Of a DNA stretch of 64,000 nt, positions 51,277 to 60,893 are shown piece after piece (the stretch's first letter is position 1; each line of letters begins with the position of its first letter). The position numbers were made by a program, and so were the translations under genes. Origin of the DNA: PLanc-01 sp034678485 (GTDB taxonomy: Bacteria; Planctomycetota; Phycisphaerae; Sedimentisphaerales; Anaerobacaceae); assembly GCA_034678485.1 (NCBI GenBank), contig JAXDBU010000040.1, forward strand, positions 5,351-69,350, read 5' to 3'. The notes below the pieces were generated by a model that saw nothing but the letters and a program-made list of their open reading frames with translations, was not told the origin of the DNA and ran no database searches.

Positions 51277-53016
51277 ATGGTACAGACGAGCCTGCGTGTT
51301 ATCAGATCGGCGACTACCAAGTGGTTCATGGCACTTGTGACAATCACCGCCCTTTCGACTGGCGTGCGAACCTGTCCTGCCCAGGATGCCGGTCAAGCGA
51401 CGCCCTGGTGGCTGCGGGCCAAACCGGAATCGATTCGCCGGTGGCAGGACATGCGGTTCGGCCTGTTCGTTCACTGGGGCCCCGTGTCGCTCAAGGGCAC
51501 CGAGATTGGCTGGTCGCGGGGCGGCCCCCGGCGCGGACGCAACGACGCCCGGACCGGCGCGGTCCCCGCCGAGGAATACGACAACCTCTACAAGACCTTC
51601 AATCCGGTCCAGTTCAACGCGGACGAGTGGTTGCAGATCGCCCGGGACGCAGGCATGAGATACCTGGTCTTCACCAGCAAGCACCACGACGGCTTCTCGA
51701 TGTTCGACACCCGCCAGTCGGACTACAAGATCACCAGCAAGGACTCGCCCTACGGCAAGGACGTCTGCAAGCAACTGGCGGACGCATGCCACAAGCAGGG
51801 CCTGGCGCTGGGCTGGTATTACTCGCCGCGAGACTGGTACCATCCGGATTTTGCCACCGAGAACCACGCGAAGTACCTGCAGTTCTATCTCGCTCAGCTC
51901 CGCGAGATCTGCACGAATTACGGGCGGCTGGACATCCTGTGGTTCGATGGCCTGGACAGTCCTCGCAACTTTTGGGGCGACACGCCGGAGAAATCGTTCA
52001 TGATCGTCCGGATGCTCCAGTCCGATATCATTCTGAACAATCGCGGCGGCCTGCCGGGTGACCTCGACACGCCGGAGCAGCGGATCGGCGGTTTCAATCG
52101 CGAACGACCCTGGGAAACCTGCATGACGATCTGCCAACAGTGGGCGTGGAAACCCAACGACAACATGAAGTCACTCAAGCAGTGCCTCCAGACCCTGCTG
52201 TACACCGTGGGCGGCGACGGCAACCTGCTCTTCAACGTCGGCCCGATGCCCGACGGTCGGATCGAGCCGCGACAGGTGGAACGCCTGTGTGAAATGGGCG
52301 ACTGGCTCAAGAAGTACGGGGATGGAGTCTACGGCACTCGCGGCGGGCCCTTCCAACCCGCTCGGTGGGGCGCATCGACCTGCAAGGACAACAAGATCTA
52401 CCTGTACGTGATGAACTGGCCCGAGGACGGGCCCCTCGTTCTGCCTGCGACCACGCCGGCCATCCAGAGTGCCAAGGCGCTCAGCGGCGGCCAGGCGACG
52501 ATGCAGCGCACCGACAAGGGCGTCGCCATCGACGTTCCTGCCGAGAATCGCGATCCGATCGTCACGGTGATCGAACTCGCGACGGAAGGGCGGGCGTTCG
52601 ACATCACGCCGAGAGCCCTGGCCTGCAGCGGCGACTCGCTCACGGTCGGCAAGAAGGCCACGGCGTCCAATATATACCAGCAGAGCCGCAGTCATGGGCC
52701 CGATAAGGCCGTCGACGGCGACTCGGAGACGCGATGGGCAACCGACGCGGACGTCGATGCAGCTTGGCTCGAGGTCGATCTCGGCGCGCCCGTGGCAATT
52801 CGCAAAGTCGCTATCGAAGAGTCCCACGAATACCAGCGGGTGCAGGCCTTCGAATTGCAGTATCACGACGGGCAGACGTGGAAGACCTTCCACGAGGGTA
52901 CGACCATCGGCCCGGACTGGTCGGCCAAGATCGATCCGATCACGGCGCAGCGATTCCGCCTGAACATCCTCAAGGCCCCCGGCGGGCCCACCATTGCCGA
53001 GTTCATGCTGTTCTGA
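51277..53016 (+). CDS. Secreted GH29 alpha-L-fucosidase with C-terminal discoidin domain, copy 3
   Basis: 579 residues with an N-terminal hydrophobic export segment (WFMALVTITALSTGVRTCPAQ). The catalytic barrel shows FGLFVHWGPVS, FTSKHHDGFSMF and DILWFDG, with the likely nucleophile Asp224. GGDGNLLFNVGPMPDGRIEP is typical of GH29. An F5/8 type C domain covers about 445-579 (ASNIYQQSRSHGPDKAVDGD). The ATG at 51277 lies 8 bases behind AAGGAG; the ATG at 51271 is only 2 bases behind it. It is divergent from the GH95-like gene, with 232 bases between the starts, where shared regulation is plausible. Confidence 0.9.
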   Translation: MVQTSLRVIRSATTKWFMALVTITALSTGVRTCPAQDAGQATPWWLRAKPESIRRWQDMRFGLFVHWGPVSLKGTEIGWSRGGPRRGRNDARTGAVPAEEYDNLYKTFNPVQFNADEWLQIARDAGMRYLVFTSKHHDGFSMFDTRQSDYKITSKDSPYGKDVCKQLADACHKQGLALGWYYSPRDWYHPDFATENHAKYLQFYLAQLREICTNYGRLDILWFDGLDSPRNFWGDTPEKSFMIVRMLQSDIILNNRGGLPGDLDTPEQRIGGFNRERPWETCMTICQQWAWKPNDNMKSLKQCLQTLLYTVGGDGNLLFNVGPMPDGRIEPRQVERLCEMGDWLKKYGDGVYGTRGGPFQPARWGASTCKDNKIYLYVMNWPEDGPLVLPATTPAIQSAKALSGGQATMQRTDKGVAIDVPAENRDPIVTVIELATEGRAFDITPRALACSGDSLTVGKKATASNIYQQSRSHGPDKAVDGDSETRWATDADVDAAWLEVDLGAPVAIRKVAIEESHEYQRVQAFELQYHDGQTWKTFHEGTTIGPDWSAKIDPITAQRFRLNILKAPGGPTIAEFMLF

Positions 53017-53122
53017 CGCGAGGTCAAGAGACACAGAATCGCATGGACAAACGCGATGAATTGTCCGATAATGCAATGGGTGTCCGTGTGTGGTCCATGA
53101 ATGAGGTGTCGGGAGAACGGTC

Positions 53123-53914
53123 ATGCGCAGAAGGGCTTTCACACTCATTGAGCTGCTTGTCGTCATTGCCATCATCGCCATCCTCATGGCTGTTCTCATG
53201 CCGTCGTTGCACGTCGCGAGGGAGCAGGCGCGCAGCATTCACTGCCGCGGCAATGTCCGGACGCTGACGATGGCTTGGCTGATGTACAAGGACGAGGACG
53301 ACGGCAAGCTGGTCGCTGGCATGCCCGAATGGTCCGACAGGGGAGCTTGGGTACGGATCCCGCCCGGCGGCGTCAGTTCCACGGTCGAGCAAAAGAAGGA
53401 ATACATCAGGAAAGGCGCGCTGTGGCCTTACGTCAAGGACGTGGAGGTCTACCGCTGCCCCTCGGACAAGCGCAAGAACAATCCGTATCACAAGTACGCC
53501 TATCGTACGTACTCCATCGCCGGCGGCATGAACGGCACCGAAGACCCGGACACCACTTGGCAAATCAGGCCCTGCAAGAAGTACACCGACATCAGGCAGC
53601 CGGCCGGCAAGATCGTATTCATCGCCGAGTGTGACCCTCGCGGCTACAACGAGGGGTCCTGGGTCATCGAGCCGAGGACCAAGCGATGGGTCGATCCGTT
53701 CGGGATTTGGCATCGCGACAACAGCAGCGTCCTGAGCTTTGCGGACGGTCGCGTCGATATGCACCGGTGGCTCAGCCGGGGTCTGGCGGAGTGGAACCTC
53801 AAGGCGCTGCACGAGCCGACGACTTTCCAGTTCTACAGGACCCCGCAGGACGACGAGGAAAAGGAGGACTTCGCGTTTGTGTTGGACGCCTACGCCTACA
53901 GATCCATTCTGTAG
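53123..53914 (+). CDS. Prepilin-type (H-X9-DG) secreted protein
   Basis: 263 residues. The type III signal RRRAFTLIELLVVIAIIAIL has the prepilin peptidase site before FTLIE, with Glu5 of the mature pilin. A lone helix is followed by a globular domain with YRCPSDKRK and the H-X9-DG region HRDNSSVLSFADGRVD. This is the large planctomycete/lentisphaerote family of pseudopilin-like proteins found beside glycosidase genes. It begins 106 bases after the fucosidase stop codon. No assembly genes adjoin it apart from the GspE/PilB-type ATPase at 57236. Role unknown; surface display or secretion is inferred. Confidence 0.9.
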   Translation: MRRRAFTLIELLVVIAIIAILMAVLMPSLHVAREQARSIHCRGNVRTLTMAWLMYKDEDDGKLVAGMPEWSDRGAWVRIPPGGVSSTVEQKKEYIRKGALWPYVKDVEVYRCPSDKRKNNPYHKYAYRTYSIAGGMNGTEDPDTTWQIRPCKKYTDIRQPAGKIVFIAECDPRGYNEGSWVIEPRTKRWVDPFGIWHRDNSSVLSFADGRVDMHRWLSRGLAEWNLKALHEPTTFQFYRTPQDDEEKEDFAFVLDAYAYRSIL

Positions 53915-53934
53915 CACTCCTTGCCGAATCCGTA

Positions 53935-56901
53935 TCATCCCTCGGCGGGCGGGCGCTTTGCGAGGTGCTTGTCCATGAAGTACAGCAGCGCGGGCAGGTC
54001 GATGACGTGCCCTTCGTCATGCACGTCGAGGACGATATTCTCCGGTTTGTCCATGTTGTCGTAGATCGCCCGGACCTCCTTCATCGCCTCGCGGGCCAGC
54101 GGGACATAGAACTGGCTCATCGGTTCTTGAAGGCCGTTCTGGCATTGGAGCGGCCGGGGGGCGGTCAGGGCGTAGATGTCCGCGTAGTCGGCCAACTCCC
54201 GCAGCCCGTCGAACTTCCAGCACATGCAGTGGTCCTGCTCCATGTGGTCCATGGTGGTGAGGAAGCCCGCGCTGACGGTGGCCGCGATTCGCTCGTCCAT
54301 CGCGCCGAGCCACATGGCCATCTCGCCGCCCAGCGAAAGGCCGCCGCAGCCGATCCGCGATGCGTCCACCTGGGGCAGCGACTGGAGGTGGTCGACGCAA
54401 CGCATCAGGTCCCACAATCGCTCGCCCATGAGCAGACGGCCTTCCTCTCGCACGTCGTGCTGGCTCACGGTGGTTGAGATCGTCACGTAGCCGCTGGTGG
54501 CCAGGGCGGTGCCGAACCCCCTGTAGTGCGCGTCCTCGAACTTCGCTCTTTCGGGCTCCTTGGCAATGGTCTCGGTGCTGTACGGGCTGTACAGGTCGCT
54601 CCCATGGCCGCCGATGCAGACCACTGCGGGGCACCGACCGCTCTGCGAGGCGGGCGTCGTCACGATGATGCGGATTCGTCTGCCGGCGGTGGAGTTGATT
54701 TCGAGCTCCTCGACCGTGTAGCTGCCCTTTGCTTCGGAGGACAGTCTCTGCGGATTCAGAGAGATTTGGCTCTTTGTTCGGATCAGATCGTCGATCTTCA
54801 GACGCGCCGACAGGCTGGCTCGGACCTCCTTCTGCCACGCGACCGCGTCGGCGGCGGAGCGGGGGGTGTACTTCCTGGAGCGGAGGTTGCCGGTCGCAGC
54901 CAGTGCCGGGGAGACCTCGAAGGTCTCCTTGTCCAGATCGATCGTGACGGTCGTCCCGTCGGCAAACGTGGTCCGCTGCCTGCGGAACGATTCGTCGAGA
55001 AACTCGTGGCTGGTCATATCCAGCAGCCCGACCCGCTGGTTCAGGGCACACATCGTGCGGACCTTCGCCAGTTCCTCGTCGCTCGGGAAGGGCGACAGGT
55101 AAGGCATGCCTGCGTTGGCCAGGCCGTGGAGGTAACCGAGGTCGGTTTCCGGGATCCCCCACTCGCCCTTGCCCATGGACCAGGGCAACAGCAGGGCGTC
55201 GTGGTACACGAGGTTGAACAGGGGGATGGGGATTCCCGAGGCCGGACCGTGGCCGGGGTCGGGCAGGAGCGGATACGGACCGTGATGAACCAGATCAAGG
55301 TGGGGGACGGACCAGTCGGCGGGTTCCTCGGAACTGACAACCCCGCCCGTCGAGCGGATGAAGTCCATGCACATGCCGCGGTACTGGAGGCAATCGGCGC
55401 GGGTCGCCGGGTGGTCGGGGTGATAGCATTCATCGGGCGGGACTACCGCGAAGACGTCGAGATAGGCGCCGCGGACCTTGATGCCGTGATCGAGGAGCCA
55501 GGAGTAGTTCTTATGGACGTGGCCTGGGGCCAGTCTCGAACAGAGGATCGATTGCTTGCCGCCGTACCAGACGCTGTGGAAGGTGCGTTGTCCCTCGCGG
55601 TCCACGATCGTGAGGTTTGGATCGTAGGACTTCGCGTCGAGGTAGTAGTCCCGGTACTGGTCGTGGATCGCGAAGACATAGCCCAGTTCGTCGCACGTGT
55701 CGGCCAGTCGTTTCATTGCTTCCCACCCGCCTGCGTCCGGGCAGGGCGGGATAATGTCGGGGTGGAGGTTGTCGTAGCCGCGGAAACCCCAGCCGTCGAG
55801 GTGGACATAGGCGCGATCGACGCCCTTGGCGGCCAGTCCGCGGAGGTGTGCGGCCCGCTCATCGAACGTGACGACCTGGTGGTTCTGGGCCGGATCGTCC
55901 TTGTTGTAGTACTGGGACTCGGGCTGGATGTGCACGAGAATCGACGTGTGGACGACGGGCGACCCGACGAGCCTGCCCACCAGCGGATTGCGTGCGATCT
56001 TCTCGCGGAGCGAAACGAAATGCCCGGTTTCCTGCACGTGCCGGCGGTATCGCTTGGCCATCGTGACATAGTTGCCCTTCGCGAAGAAGCACAGGCGGAC
56101 ACGGCGCGGGTATCGCAACTCGCCCAGCGAATGGACCCAGCGGATCTGCATCCGGGTGGGCCCGCCCGGCGGATGCTCGAACCGGCAACCGCCGTCTTCG
56201 GGGGTCTCGAGAACAACCAGCATTGCGCCTTGACCTTGCTGATGCCCCCACCAGGGCATGTACAGACCCCGCCCGTAGCTCATCGTGTCGTAAAGGTAGA
56301 CCTGCTTGGGCCAGCTCTTGGGCAACAGCATCCCCTGCATGAAGGGCACTACCGTCGTGTCGAAAGACTCCTCCGCCGGCGCAGGCGGCCAGGCGCACTC
56401 CAGGACCCGCACGCTGTCCTCACGGGCAATCAATTCGCAGACCAGATCTTCCTGTGCTCCCTCCAGGCAGACGGACAGATCGATCCCCACGTCCATCCGG
56501 CTCTGTTCCTGGTGGAAGTCGCCGAGCGAGATCTTCACTCCGGTCTTGAAGCCTGTCCGGTAGGGGGATACTGCCCGTTTGCCCGCATCGGCCAGGCGCA
56601 GGGAGAATGTCTTGCCCGAGGTTTCCGCGATGAGGTCGCCGCCGGACGAAGCGATTGTGGACCAGGTGACATTCCCCGACCGGATCGTCATCTGCAAAGT
56701 GGTCGGATTCAATTCCACGCTGGTCTTCGACCCGCGGATGATCCACGCGCCCTGTTTCTCCGTGACTTCGACGGCAGGACTGCCCCAGTCGTTCTGCGTC
56801 GGCGCTGCTCCGGCGTGTGACAGGCTCGTTGCGCACAGCAGAATCAGGACAAGCCCAAGGGACAGATGGTTCTTCGGTGTGCTGGAGGTCATCTTTGCCA
56901 T
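53935..56901 (-). CDS. DUF5696-like glycoside hydrolase domain fused to an acetyl-xylan-esterase-type hydrolase
   Basis: 988 residues with a signal peptide (LSLGLVLILLCATSLSHA). Residues 40-680 form a beta-sandwich plus barrel resembling DUF5696/GH101-like proteins: MPWWGHQQGQGAMLVVLET, RAYVHLDGWGFRGYDN, GYVFAIHDQYRDYYLD and GAYLDVFAVVPPDECYHPDH. From about 700 an alpha/beta hydrolase begins (VEELEINSTAGRRIRIIVTT, CIGGHGSDLYSPYS), with nucleophile Ser856 in GGLSLGGEMAMW and the catalytic His965 in HDEGHVIDL. The second part matches the dienelactone hydrolase/acetyl xylan esterase group. The combination implies glycan cleavage and removal of ester groups by one protein. GGGAG lies 9 bases before the start. 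The exact activity of the first domain is not established. Confidence 0.8.
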   Translation of the reverse strand: MAKMTSSTPKNHLSLGLVLILLCATSLSHAGAAPTQNDWGSPAVEVTEKQGAWIIRGSKTSVELNPTTLQMTIRSGNVTWSTIASSGGDLIAETSGKTFSLRLADAGKRAVSPYRTGFKTGVKISLGDFHQEQSRMDVGIDLSVCLEGAQEDLVCELIAREDSVRVLECAWPPAPAEESFDTTVVPFMQGMLLPKSWPKQVYLYDTMSYGRGLYMPWWGHQQGQGAMLVVLETPEDGGCRFEHPPGGPTRMQIRWVHSLGELRYPRRVRLCFFAKGNYVTMAKRYRRHVQETGHFVSLREKIARNPLVGRLVGSPVVHTSILVHIQPESQYYNKDDPAQNHQVVTFDERAAHLRGLAAKGVDRAYVHLDGWGFRGYDNLHPDIIPPCPDAGGWEAMKRLADTCDELGYVFAIHDQYRDYYLDAKSYDPNLTIVDREGQRTFHSVWYGGKQSILCSRLAPGHVHKNYSWLLDHGIKVRGAYLDVFAVVPPDECYHPDHPATRADCLQYRGMCMDFIRSTGGVVSSEEPADWSVPHLDLVHHGPYPLLPDPGHGPASGIPIPLFNLVYHDALLLPWSMGKGEWGIPETDLGYLHGLANAGMPYLSPFPSDEELAKVRTMCALNQRVGLLDMTSHEFLDESFRRQRTTFADGTTVTIDLDKETFEVSPALAATGNLRSRKYTPRSAADAVAWQKEVRASLSARLKIDDLIRTKSQISLNPQRLSSEAKGSYTVEELEINSTAGRRIRIIVTTPASQSGRCPAVVCIGGHGSDLYSPYSTETIAKEPERAKFEDAHYRGFGTALATSGYVTISTTVSQHDVREEGRLLMGERLWDLMRCVDHLQSLPQVDASRIGCGGLSLGGEMAMWLGAMDERIAATVSAGFLTTMDHMEQDHCMCWKFDGLRELADYADIYALTAPRPLQCQNGLQEPMSQFYVPLAREAMKEVRAIYDNMDKPENIVLDVHDEGHVIDLPALLYFMDKHLAKRPPAEG

Positions 56902-57235
56902 AGGTTTGCACTCCCTGTGTTAAGGTTCTCTGATTGCCGTGTCATCATACCTGCCTTGTGGTCGCATGTCGATGAGTATGATGCAGGGGATATATGGGAC
57001 CTATGGGACCTGTGCTGCTCCAAGATGCGCAGGCGGCATTATAGGACCGGCGCTCTGGCCATGGTGCGGAATTTCCCGGTGATTTGCGGAACCTGTCAGA
57101 TGCTCGTTAAGAGACCTTCTTGGTCTGCCGAGACAGGTCTCGGGACGGATCCTGTGGCGTCATAGGGGATGCGTCCTGTGTCGCGCGGTTTCACGCACGA
57201 TGCACGACGCACGACGCCTGTGAAGGACATCAGGC
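56902..57235. promoter_or_regulatory. Divergent intergenic region with two repeat fragments
   Basis: The 334 bases between the esterase fusion and the GspE/PilB-type ATPase hold no gene. They contain a tandem TATGGGACC pair (56994-57011) and, near 57191-57219, a CGCACGATGCACGACGCACG-type stretch related to the element inside the GH57 gene at 62083. Promoters for both genes are expected here but were not placed. Confidence 0.5.
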
Positions 57236-58519
57236 ATGGCGACAGCAACTCAAGAGTGCCCCGCCCGATTCGGCGAAGGCATCATCGCATCCTATCCCGA
57301 CCCCCTCCGGACGTGCATCTGGAATGCCATCGTCGAAAAGGCCACGGACGTGCATCTGCACTGTGTGGCCGAAGGGCTGCGGGTGCTTCACCGCGTCGAT
57401 GGGATCATCCATCCCAAAGGGGTGCTCTCGCCGGCCGAAGGTCGAACGCTGCTGAACCAGTTGAAAAGCGCATCGGGTCTGAACTTCATCCGCTCGTTCA
57501 CGCCGACCGAAGGCCAACTCACCTGGCCCGACGGCGATATGCGATGGGAGATCCGCGTCACACTGACGCCCGTCCGGGATCGCGAGTCCGCCCACTTGCG
57601 ACTGCTGAGCATGCCCCGAGACGAGTGGGACATCGCCAACCTCGGCTTCACGCCCGCCGATCAGGAAAAGGTCGCTGCGGTCGTCCGGTCGCTCACCGGC
57701 CTGGTCCTGGTCACCGGGGCCACCGGCTCCGGCAAGACGACCACGATGTACTCCCTGGCCTCCCTGATGGACCTGCGGACCACGACGACCTACTCCATCG
57801 AGGACCCGGTCGAGTTTCGCCTGCCCTACGTCCAGCAGATCGAGGTCGATGAGTGCCACGGACTGACGATGCACGAGGGGTTGCGAACGATCCTCCGTAT
57901 GGACCCCGACCTGATTCTCGTGGGCGAGATCCGCGACCCGGACTCCGCGATGGTGGCCGCCCGTGCCGCGCTTTCCGGCCGGCTCGTTTTGGCGACGATC
58001 CACGCCCAGGACGCCGCAGGGGCCATTGATTCCCTCCACTATCTCGGAGTGCCTCACCACGTCATCGGCAGCTCCTTGCGTCTGATCATTGCCCAGAACC
58101 TGATCCGCCGGCTCTGTCCCGATTGCTCCCAGCCCGTTGCATTGGGCGACGAAGACCGGGAACTGTTTGCACAATCCGCGATGGAGACTCCCGATCACCT
58201 CATGCGGGCCGTCGGCTGCCCGGCGTGCTATTCATACGGCTACCGGGGACGGACCGGTGTCTTCGAAGTTGCCCACATCGACGACGAGGTCGCGACCTTC
58301 ATCCGGTCGGGATCGCATCACCGCGAGATCACCGACTGTCTCCGCAAAAAGGGGACGCGTTCGATGGGCCAGGACGGCTTGGAGAAGGCGGCGCTGGGCG
58401 TCACGACGATGGACGAGGTCCGTCGGGTCTGCACGTTCAGCCGGGGCATCGAGCTGATGCGACACACGACCGATCCGCTGTCTTTGGAACTCGACAGTCT
58501 CACCCGCTCGGACGTGTGA
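57236..58519 (+). CDS. GspE/PilB-family secretion or pilus ATPase, short form
   Basis: 427 residues. The conserved core of type II secretion/type IV pilus ATPases is present: Walker A GATGSGKTT (161-169), Asp box TTYSIEDPVEF, Walker B LILVGEIRD (226-234), the His-box segment LATIHAQDA and the zinc Cys pairs CPDC (294-297) and CPAC. The N-terminal MshEN/N1 domain of true PilB/GspE is missing; the protein starts close to the N2 domain. GAAGGAC precedes the ATG by about 8 bases. Family role: hexameric cytoplasmic ATPase driving pilin or pseudopilin assembly. The only possible partner in the window is the prepilin at 53123. Confidence 0.9.
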   Translation: MATATQECPARFGEGIIASYPDPLRTCIWNAIVEKATDVHLHCVAEGLRVLHRVDGIIHPKGVLSPAEGRTLLNQLKSASGLNFIRSFTPTEGQLTWPDGDMRWEIRVTLTPVRDRESAHLRLLSMPRDEWDIANLGFTPADQEKVAAVVRSLTGLVLVTGATGSGKTTTMYSLASLMDLRTTTTYSIEDPVEFRLPYVQQIEVDECHGLTMHEGLRTILRMDPDLILVGEIRDPDSAMVAARAALSGRLVLATIHAQDAAGAIDSLHYLGVPHHVIGSSLRLIIAQNLIRRLCPDCSQPVALGDEDRELFAQSAMETPDHLMRAVGCPACYSYGYRGRTGVFEVAHIDDEVATFIRSGSHHREITDCLRKKGTRSMGQDGLEKAALGVTTMDEVRRVCTFSRGIELMRHTTDPLSLELDSLTRSDV

Positions 58520-58531
58520 GTCCGACGACGG

Positions 58532-60718
58532 CTACCGCGGGATTCGCGCCAGCGTATAGCTGTACGGCGGCAACGGAAGCGACAGTCTGCCGTCGGCGAG
58601 TTCGCTCGTGCTTGCGATGGGCTTGATCGCCTCCGGCGCCTCCAGCGTATTGACCGCCCAGGGCACGTCCGCGACGAGGGTTCGAATCTCCGCGTTCCCA
58701 GCCGAGTCCACGTCGTTCAAGGTGATCTCCAGGACCGTGGGAGTCTGTGTCCCTTTGTACACGATGGACAGCAGCAGACTGCCGTCGTTTGCCCTCGCGG
58801 CCAGGACATCGAGGTCTCGGTACGTCCATTCCTTCTCGGCGTTTCGCAGTTCCGGCAGGACCCGCGGCGCCTTCTCCGATGAACAGGTCAACTCCGCTCT
58901 GACCGGGACAGCTTCCGCGAGTGCGGCGAACATCGCCTGGGCGTAGTGACATGGATTGGCATAGACCCGCTCACGGTTCTTCCGCAGGCCGCCGCCGTGG
59001 TTGACCGTGGCCGACTGTGTTACCATCGTCACGAAGGGCGCCAGGCGGACCGCGGCGTGGTAGATCAGGACGTCGTACAGGGCCTCCGCCTGCGTCGCTG
59101 GGCTCACCAGGTTCTCATGCGTCAGGCGTCGCGGCGCGTCCGGCGACGATTGTCCGAGGTGGGCGAACAGTTGGAGTTCCGTGACCGCCAGGTGTGGATC
59201 GTCGATCCCGCCGGCCTTCATGTCGTCCCGCAGTGCGCCCCATCGCTGCTCCAGCACCTCCGGAACCGCCATGAAGTCGCGGAACACGTCGAGCGGGTCC
59301 GTGCTCGTCGGGACGTTCCCGCCGATGAGAGGGTGATCGGTGGTGGTCTTCAACAGGTCCGCCGTCCCGGCGATCAGCGTGTCGTTCCACCCCTTTCCCC
59401 ACAGCACCGGCGCGCCGCAGGCGTAGACCTGGATCGTTGGGTCGGCCGCGAGCACCGCCAGCGTGAACTGGCGGTATCGGTCCACGTAGCCTGCTGCCGT
59501 CGTCCAATGGTACTGCCAGTTTCCCCAGAGTTCGTTGCCGATCTCCCAATGACGCACATTGAAGGGCTTGGGATTGCCATTGGCCGCACGCAGCTTGCCC
59601 ATCGGGGTGCCGGGCCCGCCGTTGCAGTACTCGACCCACTGGGCTGCTTCTTCGGGGGTGCCATTGCCTCCGTTGGTGCAGATCATCGGCTCGCAGCCCA
59701 CCGCCTTGCAGAAGGCGATGAACTCGTCGGTTCCGAAGAAGTTGTTCTCCTGCTGGCCCCAGGCGTAGTTCGGCAGGGTCGGTCGGCGCTCGATGGGTCC
59801 GACGCCGTCACGCCAGTGGTAGCTGCTGACGAAGTTGCCGCCGGGCCAGCGAAGGATCGGCACACGTGACTCCTTGAGAAAGCGAATGACGTCGGGATCG
59901 GCCCTGTTGATGTGATCGGCAGGATACAGCAGCACGCGGTCCACAACGAACTGTCCCGGCCCGTCGGCGGTGATGGCGAAGCGGTATGCCTTGTCCGCAG
60001 GCGAACCGGCGGCGACTTCGAGAGTCGCGTCAAACCGCTGCCATTGCGTCCCGACCGGTGAGATCGTCGCCTTCGCACAAACGTCTCCGTCAGGCCCGAA
60101 GAGCGTTGCCGTCAGCGACTTCAAGTCCGGCGAACGCACCCAGATCGTGAGGTCGTATTTCCTGACGCGGTGCAGCGGCAGCCAGGTCCATTGACAGATG
60201 CCCTGTCCCGCCTCGCGGGTCGCGATTCGCTGGGCCCGTCCGCCGTAGGGACCGGTGTCCGGGCTGGCCTCGACCGGTCCGACCTTGGCCCACCAGCAGG
60301 CGACCGCCTCGTTGCGGGACTTCACTAGGTTCTCCCGCTCCGATTCCGGCCAACCCCAGCGGCCTGCGTCGTTGCGAATCGCCCGGGCGATCTCGTCCCG
60401 CGCGAAGTGAAACGTCGCGACGCCGTCCGGCGAGAGCTGCCCCGTCGAGAAGGGATAGTCCGAGAACGTCGGGTTCTTCAGGATCTGGGCCTCCATGCCG
60501 TTGGTGATATTGAAGTACAGGTGCTCGCAGAACTTACCGGTGAGGTAGCGGGGGATCGGATACTGCGACTTCTGGGCGGTGTGGACGACCAGAGAGGCCC
60601 TCTGTGGGCCCCGAGCGCTCTCGGCAGCCCGTGCGACCCAGACCGGCAACAGGCCCATGGCGACCGCAGCCAACACGGCGGATGTTCTCTTCAGCGGACG
60701 GTCGATCAGGTCTTTCAT
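58532..60718 (-). CDS. Secreted GH51-type alpha-L-arabinofuranosidase
   Basis: 728 residues with a signal segment (RTSAVLAAVAMGLLPVWVARA). An N-terminal carbohydrate-binding-like sandwich around residues 90-250 (CQWTWLPLHRVRKYDLTIWV) precedes the catalytic barrel: VPILRWPGGNFVSSYHWRDG, RHWEIGNELWG with the acid/base Glu, and HLAVTELQLFAH with the probable nucleophile Glu. It ends in a small beta domain (GRLSLPLPPYSYTLARI), as in family members. The ATG at 60718 has GGGGG 7 bases upstream; the ATG at 60724 is too close to it. It converges on the ATPase gene with a 12-base gap. Release of arabinose side chains is expected. Confidence 0.88.
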   Translation of the reverse strand: MKDLIDRPLKRTSAVLAAVAMGLLPVWVARAAESARGPQRASLVVHTAQKSQYPIPRYLTGKFCEHLYFNITNGMEAQILKNPTFSDYPFSTGQLSPDGVATFHFARDEIARAIRNDAGRWGWPESERENLVKSRNEAVACWWAKVGPVEASPDTGPYGGRAQRIATREAGQGICQWTWLPLHRVRKYDLTIWVRSPDLKSLTATLFGPDGDVCAKATISPVGTQWQRFDATLEVAAGSPADKAYRFAITADGPGQFVVDRVLLYPADHINRADPDVIRFLKESRVPILRWPGGNFVSSYHWRDGVGPIERRPTLPNYAWGQQENNFFGTDEFIAFCKAVGCEPMICTNGGNGTPEEAAQWVEYCNGGPGTPMGKLRAANGNPKPFNVRHWEIGNELWGNWQYHWTTAAGYVDRYRQFTLAVLAADPTIQVYACGAPVLWGKGWNDTLIAGTADLLKTTTDHPLIGGNVPTSTDPLDVFRDFMAVPEVLEQRWGALRDDMKAGGIDDPHLAVTELQLFAHLGQSSPDAPRRLTHENLVSPATQAEALYDVLIYHAAVRLAPFVTMVTQSATVNHGGGLRKNRERVYANPCHYAQAMFAALAEAVPVRAELTCSSEKAPRVLPELRNAEKEWTYRDLDVLAARANDGSLLLSIVYKGTQTPTVLEITLNDVDSAGNAEIRTLVADVPWAVNTLEAPEAIKPIASTSELADGRLSLPLPPYSYTLARIPR

Positions 60719-60893
60719 AGCCATACCCCCTGGCAAGGATGCTGGTGTACCTTCTGCAGTTGGATGTCCATGGGCATCATACCGGAGATTTCTTCTGAAC
60801 GATAGGGGCATCTTGCTCGTAAAGGGCGTGTTTGTTCCGCGGCGGCTGCGCCGTCGCATGGAATGCTGGGAATACCTTGTTATGGAGCCGATT

